Shown here one piece after another: positions 1-6,424 of a stretch of DNA of 13,311 nt. The notes under the pieces are model-generated. The model was not told where the DNA came from. It did not search any database and worked only from the letters and a program-made list of their open reading frames with translations. The position numbers were made by a program, and so were the translations under genes. The number at the start of each line of letters is the position of its first letter. Position 1 is the stretch's first letter. Source of the stretch: Sphingomonadales bacterium. GTDB lineage: Bacteria; Pseudomonadota; Alphaproteobacteria; Sphingomonadales; Sphingomonadaceae. The stretch spans positions 1 through 13,311 of the forward strand of contig JANYCM010000274.1 of the NCBI GenBank assembly GCA_025360285.1. The letters are read 5' to 3'.

Positions 1-3
1 CTA

Positions 4-20
4 GGCGGCGTGGACAAATT
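4..20 (+). repeat. Left terminal inverted repeat of the IS
   Basis: These 17 bases are identical to the complement of 834-850. Including the flanking CTA, the match is 20 bases, but the TA is best read as target duplication. The transposase start lies about 50 bases inside. Confidence 0.93.
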
Positions 21-71
21 GTTTGACGCGAGACTCGGTGGTTGATTCAAGGCTTCTTTTTGGAGGCGAGC

Positions 72-853
72 TTGAGCCGGGGCGATCTGAACGAAGCGGA
101 ATGGCGCGTTTTGAGGGGCTTGCTGCCGATTGACGCTGTAAATCGAGGGGCAGGTCGGCCGCCTGAGGACAATCGTTCCATTATCAATGGGATACTCTGG
201 CGGCTTCGCTGCGGCACGCCATGGCGCGATGTACCGCCCAAATATGGCAACTGGAATACGATTTACCGGCGGTTTCGGCGCTGGAGCGAGGCTGGGGTCT
301 GGGAGGCCGTATCGGTCACTCTGGCCGAGATCATGGCAGACAGCGGCCACTATAGCATCGACAGCACCACCGTTCGCGCCCACGTCTCGGCAGCGGGCGG
401 AAAAGGGGGGCTCATCGACGCGCTCTTGGCCGCTCGCGGGGCGGGTTCACCAGTAAACTTCACTGTCTGGCTGATGCCCGAGGAAGACCGCTCGCCTTCC
501 ACCTGACGGTTGGCGAAGCAGCCGATTGCAAGGCCTATGACACGCTGATCGCCCTGCCTGAACGTGCTCCCGGGGCGCTTCTGGCGGACAAGGGGTACGA
601 TGCCGATGCCATCCGAACCGACCTTGCGCGCCGCAACATCCAGGCCGTCATCCCGGGCCGCTCAAACCGCCGCATCAAGATCGAGCATGACCGGGCGCTC
701 TACAGGGAGCGAAACCACATCGAACGATTCTTCGGCCGCCTGAAAATCAACCGCGCCATCGCCACCCGATATGATCAACTCGCCGAAAGCTTCCTCAGCA
801 TGGTACATATCGCCGGCGCCAGATACTGGCTCAAATTTGTCCACGCCGCCTAG
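72..853 (+). CDS. IS5-family transposase, two frames joined by a -1 frameshift
   Basis: This is the DDE transposase that cuts and joins the IS ends. The first frame (72-506, 144 codons) carries the N-terminal domain (CGTPWRDVP near residue 47) and the first catalytic Asp in SIDSTTVRAH (about residue 97). The second frame carries ADKGYDAD with the second Asp, then ERNHIERFFGRLK with the Glu, and ends KFVHAA at 851-853. The frames join by a -1 slip at A-AAA-GGG-GGG (401-410), giving a product of about 260 residues. This two-frame layout is known for IS427-type elements. The start is taken as TTG at 72, because GGAGG lies at 62-66 and the protein then begins (M)SRGDLNEAEW, as in relatives. A TTG at 42 is possible but has no such site. 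The last codon is completed by the target duplication. The assignment is firm; that the slip is programmed and not a mutation is inferred from the intact second frame. Confidence 0.9.
403..410 (+). promoter_or_regulatory. Probable -1 ribosomal frameshift site of the transposase
   Basis: The slippery run AAAAGGGGGG occupies 401-410, where the upstream frame (GGA AAA GGG GGG) and the downstream frame (AAA AGG GGG GCT) overlap. Upstream, the frame encodes the domain with the first catalytic Asp; downstream, the other two catalytic residues. Frame 0 alone stops at 506 and would lack an active site. Confidence 0.7.
834..850 (-). repeat. Right terminal inverted repeat of the IS
   Basis: This is the perfect complement of 4-20. 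It also encodes the last residues of the transposase (KFVHAA). The stop codon lies outside it, formed by the duplicated TA plus the G of the target. Confidence 0.93.
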
Positions 854-1186
854 CACAGTGACCAGTCGTTCGGCATTATTAAATGGTAGCGTGTATGATC
901 CATCGCCGTGCACATAACCACGCGACAACACGGTCAAACAATAATCTACACTGTGAGAAGCGGCGTCTAAATTCAGATCATCAGCAATTGACTTAAGGCA
1001 ATTCAAGTCTCGTATCGCAACAGTGAGATACTCCTCGGTCAAATGAATGCTATCGTTAGGTTCAATCTTCTTTACGGCATCGCCTACTTGGCCAAGCATG
1101 TGAACGACATTTGATATCGCAGAAATGCCTTCGCCAATTGCAGATAGCATGTCCCAGAGGCTCATGATTCGTTGAGGGTGCGTCAT
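854..1186 (-). pseudogene. Hypothetical protein gene cut by the IS (N-terminal 111 codons)
   Basis: I do not recognise this protein. The fragment starts at ATG 1186 behind a purine-rich GGGGGTG and reads MTHPQRIMSLWDML..., then an acidic, helix-prone region without a signal peptide or membrane segment. After codon 111 (ending LVTV) the frame runs into the IS end (LGGVDKF...) and continues antisense to the transposase until a stop at 662, so any product would carry a foreign tail of about 63 residues. The base composition of 880-1190 is visibly more AT-rich than the genes to the right, suggesting a horizontally acquired gene. A second ATG at 1165 lacks a ribosome-binding site. The interrupted frame is clear, but the original function is unknown. 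Confidence 0.6.
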
Positions 1187-1649
1187 GCTACACCCCCATC
1201 ACGCGCTTGGGTACGCGAAATATAACAACGCCTACATTGTGCTTGGGTCCGATTGAATCGAGCCGAAACGTGGCACCAGCCCCGGCAGCCGCGGTGCGCG
1301 CCTCAGGCCCACGGAATCAAACGACGATGCTGTTCTTTCTCATCGATAAAATCGATCGATGCGGGCTCGAAACCTGTCCAAAGCCCGTGCAAAACCCGCA
1401 AAAACTGTCCGAAACAGGAAAATAAGGAAAATAACTCGGTCCCGGAACGAATCTGCGAGTGATAAAATCGATTGCTGCCGCCAGCGTCCTGGGCCTGTTT
1501 CCACCGCCACCGACACGCTTCCTGCCGGGCAGGGGCATTGGGCCGGGCCGAATTTTGCGCAAAATTCAGGCAGGATTAACTTGCCTTGGCGCAAATTAAC
1601 GCGGCACATCAAGGCAACATACTGCCGTGTTTCGCAAAGGTCATGTCCG
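1187..1649. other. Gene-free stretch, about 460 bases
   Basis: Short frames here (for example 1207-1425 and 1340-1804) have no ribosome-binding site and no protein-like composition. The stretch holds an ATCGATAAAATCGAT motif at 1342-1356, a related ATAAAATCGAT at 1461-1471 and a 16-bp palindrome at 1551-1566. I see no tRNA, CRISPR or attachment-site duplication. It presumably carries the promoter of the lipoprotein gene, but no convincing -35/-10 pair stands out. Confidence 0.5.
1551..1566. repeat. Perfect 16-bp palindrome upstream of the lipoprotein gene
   Basis: AATTTTGCGCAAAATT equals its own complement. It lies 84 bases before the lipoprotein ATG, in an AT-rich patch within GC-rich DNA, so an operator is possible. 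A second short inverted repeat (AGGCA...TGCCT) follows at about 1567-1586. No matching regulator is known from this window. Confidence 0.5.
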
Positions 1650-2330
1650 ATGAAGCCCTTCAAACTTCTGCTGCCGATGGCAACGCTGGCGCTGCTCGCG
1701 GGCTGTGCGCCGGGTTTCGAGGCGCGGGTGGCGCGCTTTTCGCAATTGCCGCCGCCGGCCGGGCAAAGCTTCGTTATCGAAGCGCGCAACCCGGACATCG
1801 CCAATGGCCTGGAATTCGCTACCTATGCCAATCTCGTCCGCCAGCGGCTGCTCGCCAATGGCTATGTCGAGGCCGCAACGCCGGCGCAATCGAACCTGAC
1901 CGTCAAACTTGACTATACCGTTGGTCCGCCGCGTGAAAAACTCGAGACCCGGCCCGGTCCCAATTGGGGCTGGGGCCCCTATTGGGGTCCGGGTTATGGC
2001 CGCTTTGGCGGGGGCTTCGGCTGGGGCGGTTATGGCGGCTGGGGCTTTGGCCCCTGGGGTGCCTATGGCCCCTGGAGCAATCAGGAAGTTTATTCGATCA
2101 CCCAATATAATGCCGCCCTGGCGCTGAAGATCGAACGCACCGCCGACAAGGCCAGCGTCTTCGAAGGCCGCGCTGAAACGGTCAGCACGTCGAACAATCT
2201 GACCAAGCTGGTGCCCAATCTGGTCACCGCCATCTTCACCAACTTCCCCGGCGGCAATGGCGAAACGGTGCGGGTCAGCTTTGATCCCGCCAATCCCGGC
2301 AAGCCGGCGGTGGTACGCCCCGGCCGCTGA
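1650..2330 (+). CDS. DUF4136-type lipoprotein
   Basis: A predicted lipoprotein of 226 residues. It begins with a short basic, hydrophobic signal peptide ending in the lipobox LAGC (Cys19), so it should be lipid-anchored in the envelope. The rest resembles the DUF4136 family: an N-terminal strand region (FVIEARNPDIANGLEF, about 41-56), then YANLVRQRLLANGYVEA, and a C-terminal part with ALALKI and VFEGRAETVS. A segment at about 105-142 is made almost entirely of Gly, Trp, Tyr, Phe and Pro, which looks like a flexible insert between the two halves. ATG 1650 is chosen because AAAGG lies upstream at 1636-1640 and the signal peptide starts there; the longer frame from 1359 has no such support. The gene is monocistronic and convergent with the next one. 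The function of the family is not established. Confidence 0.85.
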   Translation: MKPFKLLLPMATLALLAGCAPGFEARVARFSQLPPPAGQSFVIEARNPDIANGLEFATYANLVRQRLLANGYVEAATPAQSNLTVKLDYTVGPPREKLETRPGPNWGWGPYWGPGYGRFGGGFGWGGYGGWGFGPWGAYGPWSNQEVYSITQYNAALALKIERTADKASVFEGRAETVSTSNNLTKLVPNLVTAIFTNFPGGNGETVRVSFDPANPGKPAVVRPGR

Positions 2331-2340
2331 GGCAGCAACC

Positions 2341-2362
2341 GGGCCGCGCTGGAGCGCGGCCC
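2341..2362. terminator. GC-rich hairpin between convergent genes
   Basis: GGGCCGCGCT pairs with AGCGCGGCCC around a GG turn. It lies 11 bases after the lipoprotein stop and 10 bases after the stop of the opposing gene, so it could end both transcripts. No T-run follows on either strand, so it is not a textbook intrinsic terminator. Confidence 0.55.
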
Positions 2363-2372
2363 GCCGTTGCAA

Positions 2373-2828
2373 CTACTTCGGCGTTGCCTCATTGGTGCCG
2401 GCGCGTTCGGCGCGATCCTGCGCCCAGGCGTCGATCTGGCGCTTGTTGCAGCCGCTGGCGCCGCCAATGCCATTGACCGAACAACTGCCGATCGAACCGC
2501 CGGCACCGCCGCTGCCATCACCCAGCAACAGGCTGCGATTGGCCTGGAACGGGCTGGTCTTGATATTGTTGGCGGCGCGCAATCGCGTCGGGATGCGATA
2601 GATTTCGGAATCGGGCAGGCGGGCGCAGACGACGATTTCATCCTTTGACGTCGGCTTCGGGCAGGCTTCGGTGCCAAACACCGTGACCAGGCGCTGTCGC
2701 GGCTGGCTGGTATCGGCATCGGGGGTGGGTGCCGGCTTCAGCATTGTCGGCGCCGTCGGAACGGCGCTGGCCTGGCCGAAGACCGGGCTTGCTGCCAACA
2801 GGGCCGTGAAAATCAGAATGGATCGCAT
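2373..2828 (-). CDS. Small secreted protein with the EIVVCxR...YRxP motif
   Basis: A 151-residue protein with a clear signal peptide (MRSILIFTALLAASPVFGQA, cleavage likely after about residue 20), so it is probably periplasmic. A Pro-rich linker follows, then TEACPKPTSKDEIVVCARLP and EIYRIPTRLR (residues about 53-84), a motif I know from many uncharacterised sphingomonad secreted proteins. A Gly/Ser-rich stretch with two more cysteines (116 and 127) precedes the polar C terminus. The four Cys (56, 68, 116, 127) could form two disulfides. The start at 2828 fits the signal peptide and has GGAGCGAG upstream; a longer start at 2864 would put a charged stretch before it. The function is unknown. 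It converges with the lipoprotein gene and lies downstream of the tRNA gene on the same strand. Confidence 0.8.
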   Translation of the reverse strand: MRSILIFTALLAASPVFGQASAVPTAPTMLKPAPTPDADTSQPRQRLVTVFGTEACPKPTSKDEIVVCARLPDSEIYRIPTRLRAANNIKTSPFQANRSLLLGDGSGGAGGSIGSCSVNGIGGASGCNKRQIDAWAQDRAERAGTNEATPK

Positions 2829-2911
2829 AGTGTCTCGCTCCGCATCACGCCCCGCCGCCGTCATAGGGGCTTTTGCGGCGCGGCGGAACCGCGAAACGCG
2901 GGGAAAGACGG

Positions 2912-2988
2912 TGGTGCACCCGGCGGGAATCGAACCTGCGACCTCCGGTTTAGGAAACCGTTGCTCTGTCCTGCTGAGCTACGGGTGC
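2912..2988 (-). tRNA. tRNA-Arg (anticodon CCT)
   Basis: Read on the minus strand, the 77 bases fold as a full cloverleaf: acceptor arms GCACCCG and CGGGTGC, a D arm GCTC...GAGC, an anticodon loop TTCCTAA with CCT (bases 2952-2954), a T loop TTCGATT, discriminator A and an encoded CCA (2912-2914). It reads the arginine codon AGG. Small flaws are an A-C pair in the T stem and an unpaired top position of the anticodon stem, both tolerable. No partial copy of its 3' end was seen in the window, so there is no sign of its use as an integration site. Confidence 0.95.
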
Positions 2989-3040
2989 ATCTGTATGGCC
3001 AATGCCATGCGCGGGCCACAGTTCAAGCGAAATTCGCGCA

Positions 3041-3775
3041 TCACCCGTGATCGATATGCATCGAATAGGCAAAGCGGTCACCGGCATGGGCCGAGACGGA
3101 AATTTCGACAATTCGCCCGCTGGCATCGCGATACACCCGCACGATCTGCAACACCGGGGCGCGGCGTGAAATCGCCAGTGCGGCGGCTTCGCGGCTTCCG
3201 GCAGCGATCGCCCTGATATCCTGGTCGATCCGACCGATCTGAAACCCTGCCGACGCGCTCAATTGTTCGAACAGGGTCTGGCTGCCAGGTTGCAGCGCCG
3301 GAATATGGCCCGCCAGATCAGCGTTGATATAAACATCGGTCACTGCCACCGGCGGTCCACCGGGGGACAAGGTGCGGATACCGGACAAATGCGCCCAGCG
3401 GCTGCCGGGGGCAGCGCCGAGCAACGCCGCCTGAGCCTCGCCCATCACCATCGGTCCCAGCACATCGAAATTGAACACCGATCCGGCGGCATATTGCAGT
3501 AACTCGGCCACATCGGACAAAGGCTGGCGCAAGACCTGGCCGATTGTATCGACAACGGTGCCCGACCCGCGGCGCCGGCGGATCAACCCTTCGGATTGCA
3601 GGCGCCGCAGGGCTTCGCGCACGGTGAAACGGCTGACACCATAACGGTCGCACAGTGTGCTTTCGGTGGGCAATTGGGCACCTTCGCCAAAATCGCCGGC
3701 CGCAATGGCCGCCCGCAGGTCAGCCGCGACCTGGGCATAGCGCGGTTCATTTGTTCGGGCTTTTGCGGTCACCAT
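3041..3775 (-). CDS. GntR/HutC-family transcriptional regulator
   Basis: A 244-residue DNA-binding regulator. Residues about 11-75 form the winged helix-turn-helix typical of GntR (LPTEST, then YGVSRFTVREALRRLQSEGLI with the recognition helix, then RRRRGSGTVV as the wing). Residues about 95-240 match the UTRA ligand-binding domain (PPVAVTDVYIN, LFEQL, ending in VEISVSAHAGDRFAYSM), which marks the HutC subfamily; such domains bind small acids, sugars or similar effectors. The ATG at 3775 is preceded by AAGAGG. The gene is divergent from the six-gene operon, with 106 bases between starts, so it is most likely the local repressor and probably autoregulated. Its effector would be the pathway substrate or an intermediate, but which one is not visible. 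Confidence 0.93.
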   Translation of the reverse strand: MVTAKARTNEPRYAQVAADLRAAIAAGDFGEGAQLPTESTLCDRYGVSRFTVREALRRLQSEGLIRRRRGSGTVVDTIGQVLRQPLSDVAELLQYAAGSVFNFDVLGPMVMGEAQAALLGAAPGSRWAHLSGIRTLSPGGPPVAVTDVYINADLAGHIPALQPGSQTLFEQLSASAGFQIGRIDQDIRAIAAGSREAAALAISRRAPVLQIVRVYRDASGRIVEISVSAHAGDRFAYSMHIDHG

Positions 3776-3800
3776 CACGCCTCTTGTATCGCTTCGCACC

Positions 3801-3829
3801 TTGCTAGATGTGCGTCCAGTCCGCAATAT
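3801..3829 (+). promoter_or_regulatory. Possible promoter of the six-gene operon
   Basis: TTGCTA (3801-3806) and CAATAT (3824-3829) are 17 bases apart, the right spacing for a sigma-70-like promoter, and lie 53 bases before the first start codon. The match to consensus is weak (4/6 and 3/6). Confidence 0.25.
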
Positions 3830-3838
3830 GTCCGGACA
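3829..3838. promoter_or_regulatory. Candidate operator palindrome for the GntR regulator
   Basis: TGTCCGGACA is perfectly palindromic and extends to a 16-base imperfect palindrome (ATATGTCCGGACAAAT). It lies between the divergent GntR gene and the operon and overlaps the end of the possible -10, where a repressor would block transcription. Short palindromes in this position are typical of GntR sites, though this one is not the HutC-type GT-N-TA-N-AC consensus. Confidence 0.45.
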
Positions 3839-3842
3839 AATT

Positions 3843-3861
3843 GACGGGCACTCCGCCCGTC
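3843..3861 (+). promoter_or_regulatory. Hairpin in the operon leader
   Basis: GACGGGC pairs with GCCCGTC around ACTCC. It lies immediately before the ribosome-binding site AAAGGAG (3863-3869) of the first operon gene, so it could be a second operator or affect translation. No function is proven. Confidence 0.35.
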
Positions 3862-3881
3862 GAAAGGAGCGTTTCGAAACG

Positions 3882-5153
3882 GTGACGGCGGTTGACCAGT
3901 CCCTGACGCAAGCCCTGGCGTTGCGGTTGGCCCGGCAGGTCGATGCCGCCAGCCGGGCACGGTCGCGGTTGCACCTGCTGGATTGGCTGGGCTGTGTGGC
4001 CGGCGCACGGCGTGAAGCGGTGGCGGCGGTCGCTCGCGCCGCCGAGCCCGACCATGTAATGCGCGCGGCGCTGATGGGCAATGTGCTGGAAATGGATGAT
4101 GTCGATCGCATCGGCCGATTACACCCCGGCCCGGTGATCTGGCCGGCGGCGCTGGGGGCGGCCCGTGACGGCGCGGGCGGGCACGCGACCATGGCCGAAC
4201 TTCTCGACGCCGGCGTGCGTGGCTATGAGGCGATGATTAGCATTGGCCGTATGTTCGATGATCATCACTATGCCCAGTGGCACCCGACAGCGACGGCCGG
4301 GGTATTCGGCGCAGCGGCAGCTGCCGCGTCACTGTTCGGCCTCGACCGGGCGCAAACCGTCCACATTATGGGCAATGCCGGATCAACGGTCGGCGGCCTG
4401 TGGCGGATGCGGCACGAACCGGTGATGACCAAGGCAGTCCATGTCGCTCATGTTGCGAGGACCGCCCTGTGGCTGGCGCCGTTGGTGCGTCATGGCCTTA
4501 CCGGGCCGACCTTCATCCTCGAAGGCGAGCAGGGCATATTCGCGGCGATGGTGGGCAAGCCGCATGATTTTGCCGAAACGCCGGGGTGGCGCCTGCATGA
4601 GGTCAGTTTCAAGCCCTATCCGGCGTGTCGCCACGCCCATCCGGCGATCGATGCGGCGCTGGCTCTGGGTGACGCACTGGCGGACGGAGGCCCGATTCGC
4701 GTCGAAACCTATGGTGATGCACTGCGCTTTTGCGACAAACCTGAACCGACAACCAGCGCTGAAGCGAAGTTTTCGTTGCAGCATGTGGTGGCCGTGGTCG
4801 CAGCAAGGGGTGTGCCGCAATTGGCAGATTTTGAACCTGGGGCATTGGCGGACTTTGCCGCCGGTCGGGCGCGGGTGACGGTGGCGGTGGCGGCCGATCT
4901 TGATGCCGCCTATCCCGCACATTTCGGAGCACGGATCACAGTGGGCGGCGTCGCAGTAACGGCAGCCGATGCGCTCGGCGATCCTGAATGCCCGGTTGGT
5001 CAGGGCGAGATCATCGCCAAGCTGGCCGCTCTGGTTGCCTGGGGCGGGCTTCCGGAATCGGAAGTTGCCGCCGCGGTCGCGTTGGTGCTGGACAGTGCCG
5101 ACACCGCGCCCGCCGCCCCTTTGCTTGATCTGATCGTGAGGTGGACGGCGTGA
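3882..5153 (+). CDS. MmgE/PrpD family protein, first of two
   Basis: A 423-residue cytosolic enzyme of the MmgE/PrpD superfamily, which includes 2-methylcitrate dehydratase, cis-aconitate decarboxylase and iminodisuccinate epimerase. The family features are in order: LLDWLGCVAGA (33-43), EMDDVDRIGRLHPGPV (70-85), WHPTATAGVFGAAAAA (133-148), MTKAVHVAHVARTAL (182-196) and SFKPYPACRHAHPAID (242-257). By position, Asp72/73, His81, His134, Lys184 and His251/253 correspond to the active-site set described for cis-aconitate decarboxylase, so it looks catalytically complete. The GTG at 3882 follows AAAGGAG at a somewhat long 12-base spacing; an ATG at 3828 would place the operator inside the gene. 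The gene overlaps the next by 4 bases (GTGA). The substrate is unknown: family members act on small di- or tricarboxylic acids, and nothing here narrows it. Confidence 0.9.
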   Translation: MTAVDQSLTQALALRLARQVDAASRARSRLHLLDWLGCVAGARREAVAAVARAAEPDHVMRAALMGNVLEMDDVDRIGRLHPGPVIWPAALGAARDGAGGHATMAELLDAGVRGYEAMISIGRMFDDHHYAQWHPTATAGVFGAAAAAASLFGLDRAQTVHIMGNAGSTVGGLWRMRHEPVMTKAVHVAHVARTALWLAPLVRHGLTGPTFILEGEQGIFAAMVGKPHDFAETPGWRLHEVSFKPYPACRHAHPAIDAALALGDALADGGPIRVETYGDALRFCDKPEPTTSAEAKFSLQHVVAVVAARGVPQLADFEPGALADFAAGRARVTVAVAADLDAAYPAHFGARITVGGVAVTAADALGDPECPVGQGEIIAKLAALVAWGGLPESEVAAAVALVLDSADTAPAAPLLDLIVRWTA

Positions 5154-6424
5154 CAGCGACGACTGATCTCCTTGCCTTTGCGGCGGGCCCGGTGTGCCTG
5201 CCCGAACCTGTCCGCGCCGCGGCGTTGATGCTGCTTGCGGATACGCTGGCGGTCGGTGCGGCGGGATCGACCGCACCGGGGGCCGATGGCGTGCTCATGG
5301 CAGCGCGGGGCTGGGGTAGTGGTCACACCGTTCCTGTGTTGGGGCGTAGCGTGCGTTTGCCGGCGGCTGGGGCGGCGTTCGTCAACGGTTATCAAATCCA
5401 TTGCCTTGAATGGGATGCCGTTCACGAACCCGCCGTCGTCCATGCCATGAGCGTGGTGACGGCAGCCGTTTTGTCAGTCTGTCACACCCATGGGACCAAT
5501 CGCGAGGATGCGCTGGCGGCGCTGGTTGTCGGGGTCGATATCGCCTGTGCGCTGGGTGTGGCGGCCTCCAGTCCGCTCAGTTTCTTTCGGCCCGCCACCG
5601 CCGGCTTGGTTGGTGCGGCGCTCGCCTGTGCGCGCATCGCCGGCCTGCCGCGGGAACGCTTTGCCGATGTACTCGGCCTTGCCCATGCGCAATGCGCTGG
5701 CACGATGCAGGCGCATGTCGAAGGGTCGCTGGCGTTGCCGCTGCAAGTTGCGGCGGCGGCGCGTGCGGCGGTGACGGCCGTCGATCTCGTCAAGGCAGGT
5801 CTGCCAGGTCCGCACGATGCTTTGACGGGGCCTTTCGGCTATTTTCCACTGTTTGACCGCGGTGATCCGGCACCGGTCATGGCAACGCTGGGCAGCGTCT
5901 GGCGAATTGCCGAAATCAGCGTCAAACCCTGGCCGTCAGGTCGCGCCAGCCATGCCACCCTGGGCGCGTTGGCCGGCCTGTCCGATATCGTGGCCATAGA
6001 AGCGCGCGTGCCACCGCTGATTGCCCGGCTCGTCGGCCGGCCCTGGCAGCCCGATATGACGACGGCCTATGCCCGGCTGTGCCTGCCGTTTCTGGTGGCA
6101 TTGATGATCAGTGATGGCCGGATCGATCCGCGCCGCTTCACGCCGGCGAATTTTGCCGATCCGGCTCTCCAGGCAATCGGCGCTCGCCTGACGATCATTG
6201 TCGATGACAATCCTGATCTTAACGCTCTGACGCCCCAGCATTTTACCCTGACGACGGCCGATGGCCGCCGCCACGCGATTGCCGTGCCGGCGACGCTGGG
6301 CAGCCCGGCCAGCCCGCTGACACCGGCCGCATTGGCCGCCAAGCACGAATTCGCTTTGTCGCTCGCCGCTGTGCGGCCGGACGCGGCCGATCCCTTGACC
6401 CAGCTTTGCGGAACCCCGGAATGA
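5150..6424 (+). CDS. MmgE/PrpD family protein, second and divergent
   Basis: A 424-residue MmgE/PrpD-family protein, clearly different from its upstream neighbour. Visible family blocks are ADTLAVGAAGS (30-40), CLEWDAVHEPAVVHAMSVV (85-103), FFRPATAGLVGAALA (145-159), VEGSLALPLQVAAAARAAV (190-208) and ISVKPWPSGRASHATLGAL (256-274). Asp89, His98 and His268 are kept. The catalytic His of the HPTATAG block is Arg147 here, and no Lys occupies the TKAVH position. This EGS-LPLQ and KPWPSGRASH pattern is, as I recall, shared by a natural subfamily, so it may have a different reaction instead of being dead. GTG 5150 gives the 4-base overlap with the preceding stop and has GAGG 8 bases before it; GTG 5141 is an alternative three codons upstream. 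It ends in an ATGA overlap with the ligase gene. Joint action with the first MmgE/PrpD protein, perhaps as a heteromer, is inference. Confidence 0.87.
   Translation: MTATTDLLAFAAGPVCLPEPVRAAALMLLADTLAVGAAGSTAPGADGVLMAARGWGSGHTVPVLGRSVRLPAAGAAFVNGYQIHCLEWDAVHEPAVVHAMSVVTAAVLSVCHTHGTNREDALAALVVGVDIACALGVAASSPLSFFRPATAGLVGAALACARIAGLPRERFADVLGLAHAQCAGTMQAHVEGSLALPLQVAAAARAAVTAVDLVKAGLPGPHDALTGPFGYFPLFDRGDPAPVMATLGSVWRIAEISVKPWPSGRASHATLGALAGLSDIVAIEARVPPLIARLVGRPWQPDMTTAYARLCLPFLVALMISDGRIDPRRFTPANFADPALQAIGARLTIIVDDNPDLNALTPQHFTLTTADGRRHAIAVPATLGSPASPLTPAALAAKHEFALSLAAVRPDAADPLTQLCGTPE

Larger units (their letters stand above)
4..850 (+). mobile_element. Complete IS5-family (IS427-like) insertion sequence
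   Basis: The two ends are perfect inverted repeats of 17 bp (GGCGGCGTGGACAAATT at 4-20 and its complement at 834-850). They are bordered by TA at 2-3 and TA at 851-852 within C-TA-...-TA-G, which fits a CTAG target and a 2-bp TA duplication, as known for the IS427 group (target YTAR). The element is 847 bp and holds one transposase gene in two frames with all DDE motifs visible. Nothing looks degraded, so it may be active. It interrupts a minus-strand gene whose first 111 codons are at 854-1186. The 3' remainder of that gene would lie left of the window. The subgroup is assigned from motifs and ends, not from a database match. Confidence 0.93.

Noticed and set aside
1207..1462. Short plus-strand frames after the broken gene
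   Set aside because: No ribosome-binding site and no recognisable protein features.
1359..1649. N-terminal extension of the lipoprotein frame
   Set aside because: It is basic, of low quality, and would bury the signal peptide and lipobox; the start at 1650 explains the protein.
2912..2988. tRNA-Arg as the attachment site of an integrated island
   Set aside because: No integrase gene and no second copy of the tRNA 3' end in the window.
4383..5276. 297-codon minus-strand frame opposite the first MmgE/PrpD gene
   Set aside because: Antisense to a family-matched gene; composition is typical of a shadow frame.
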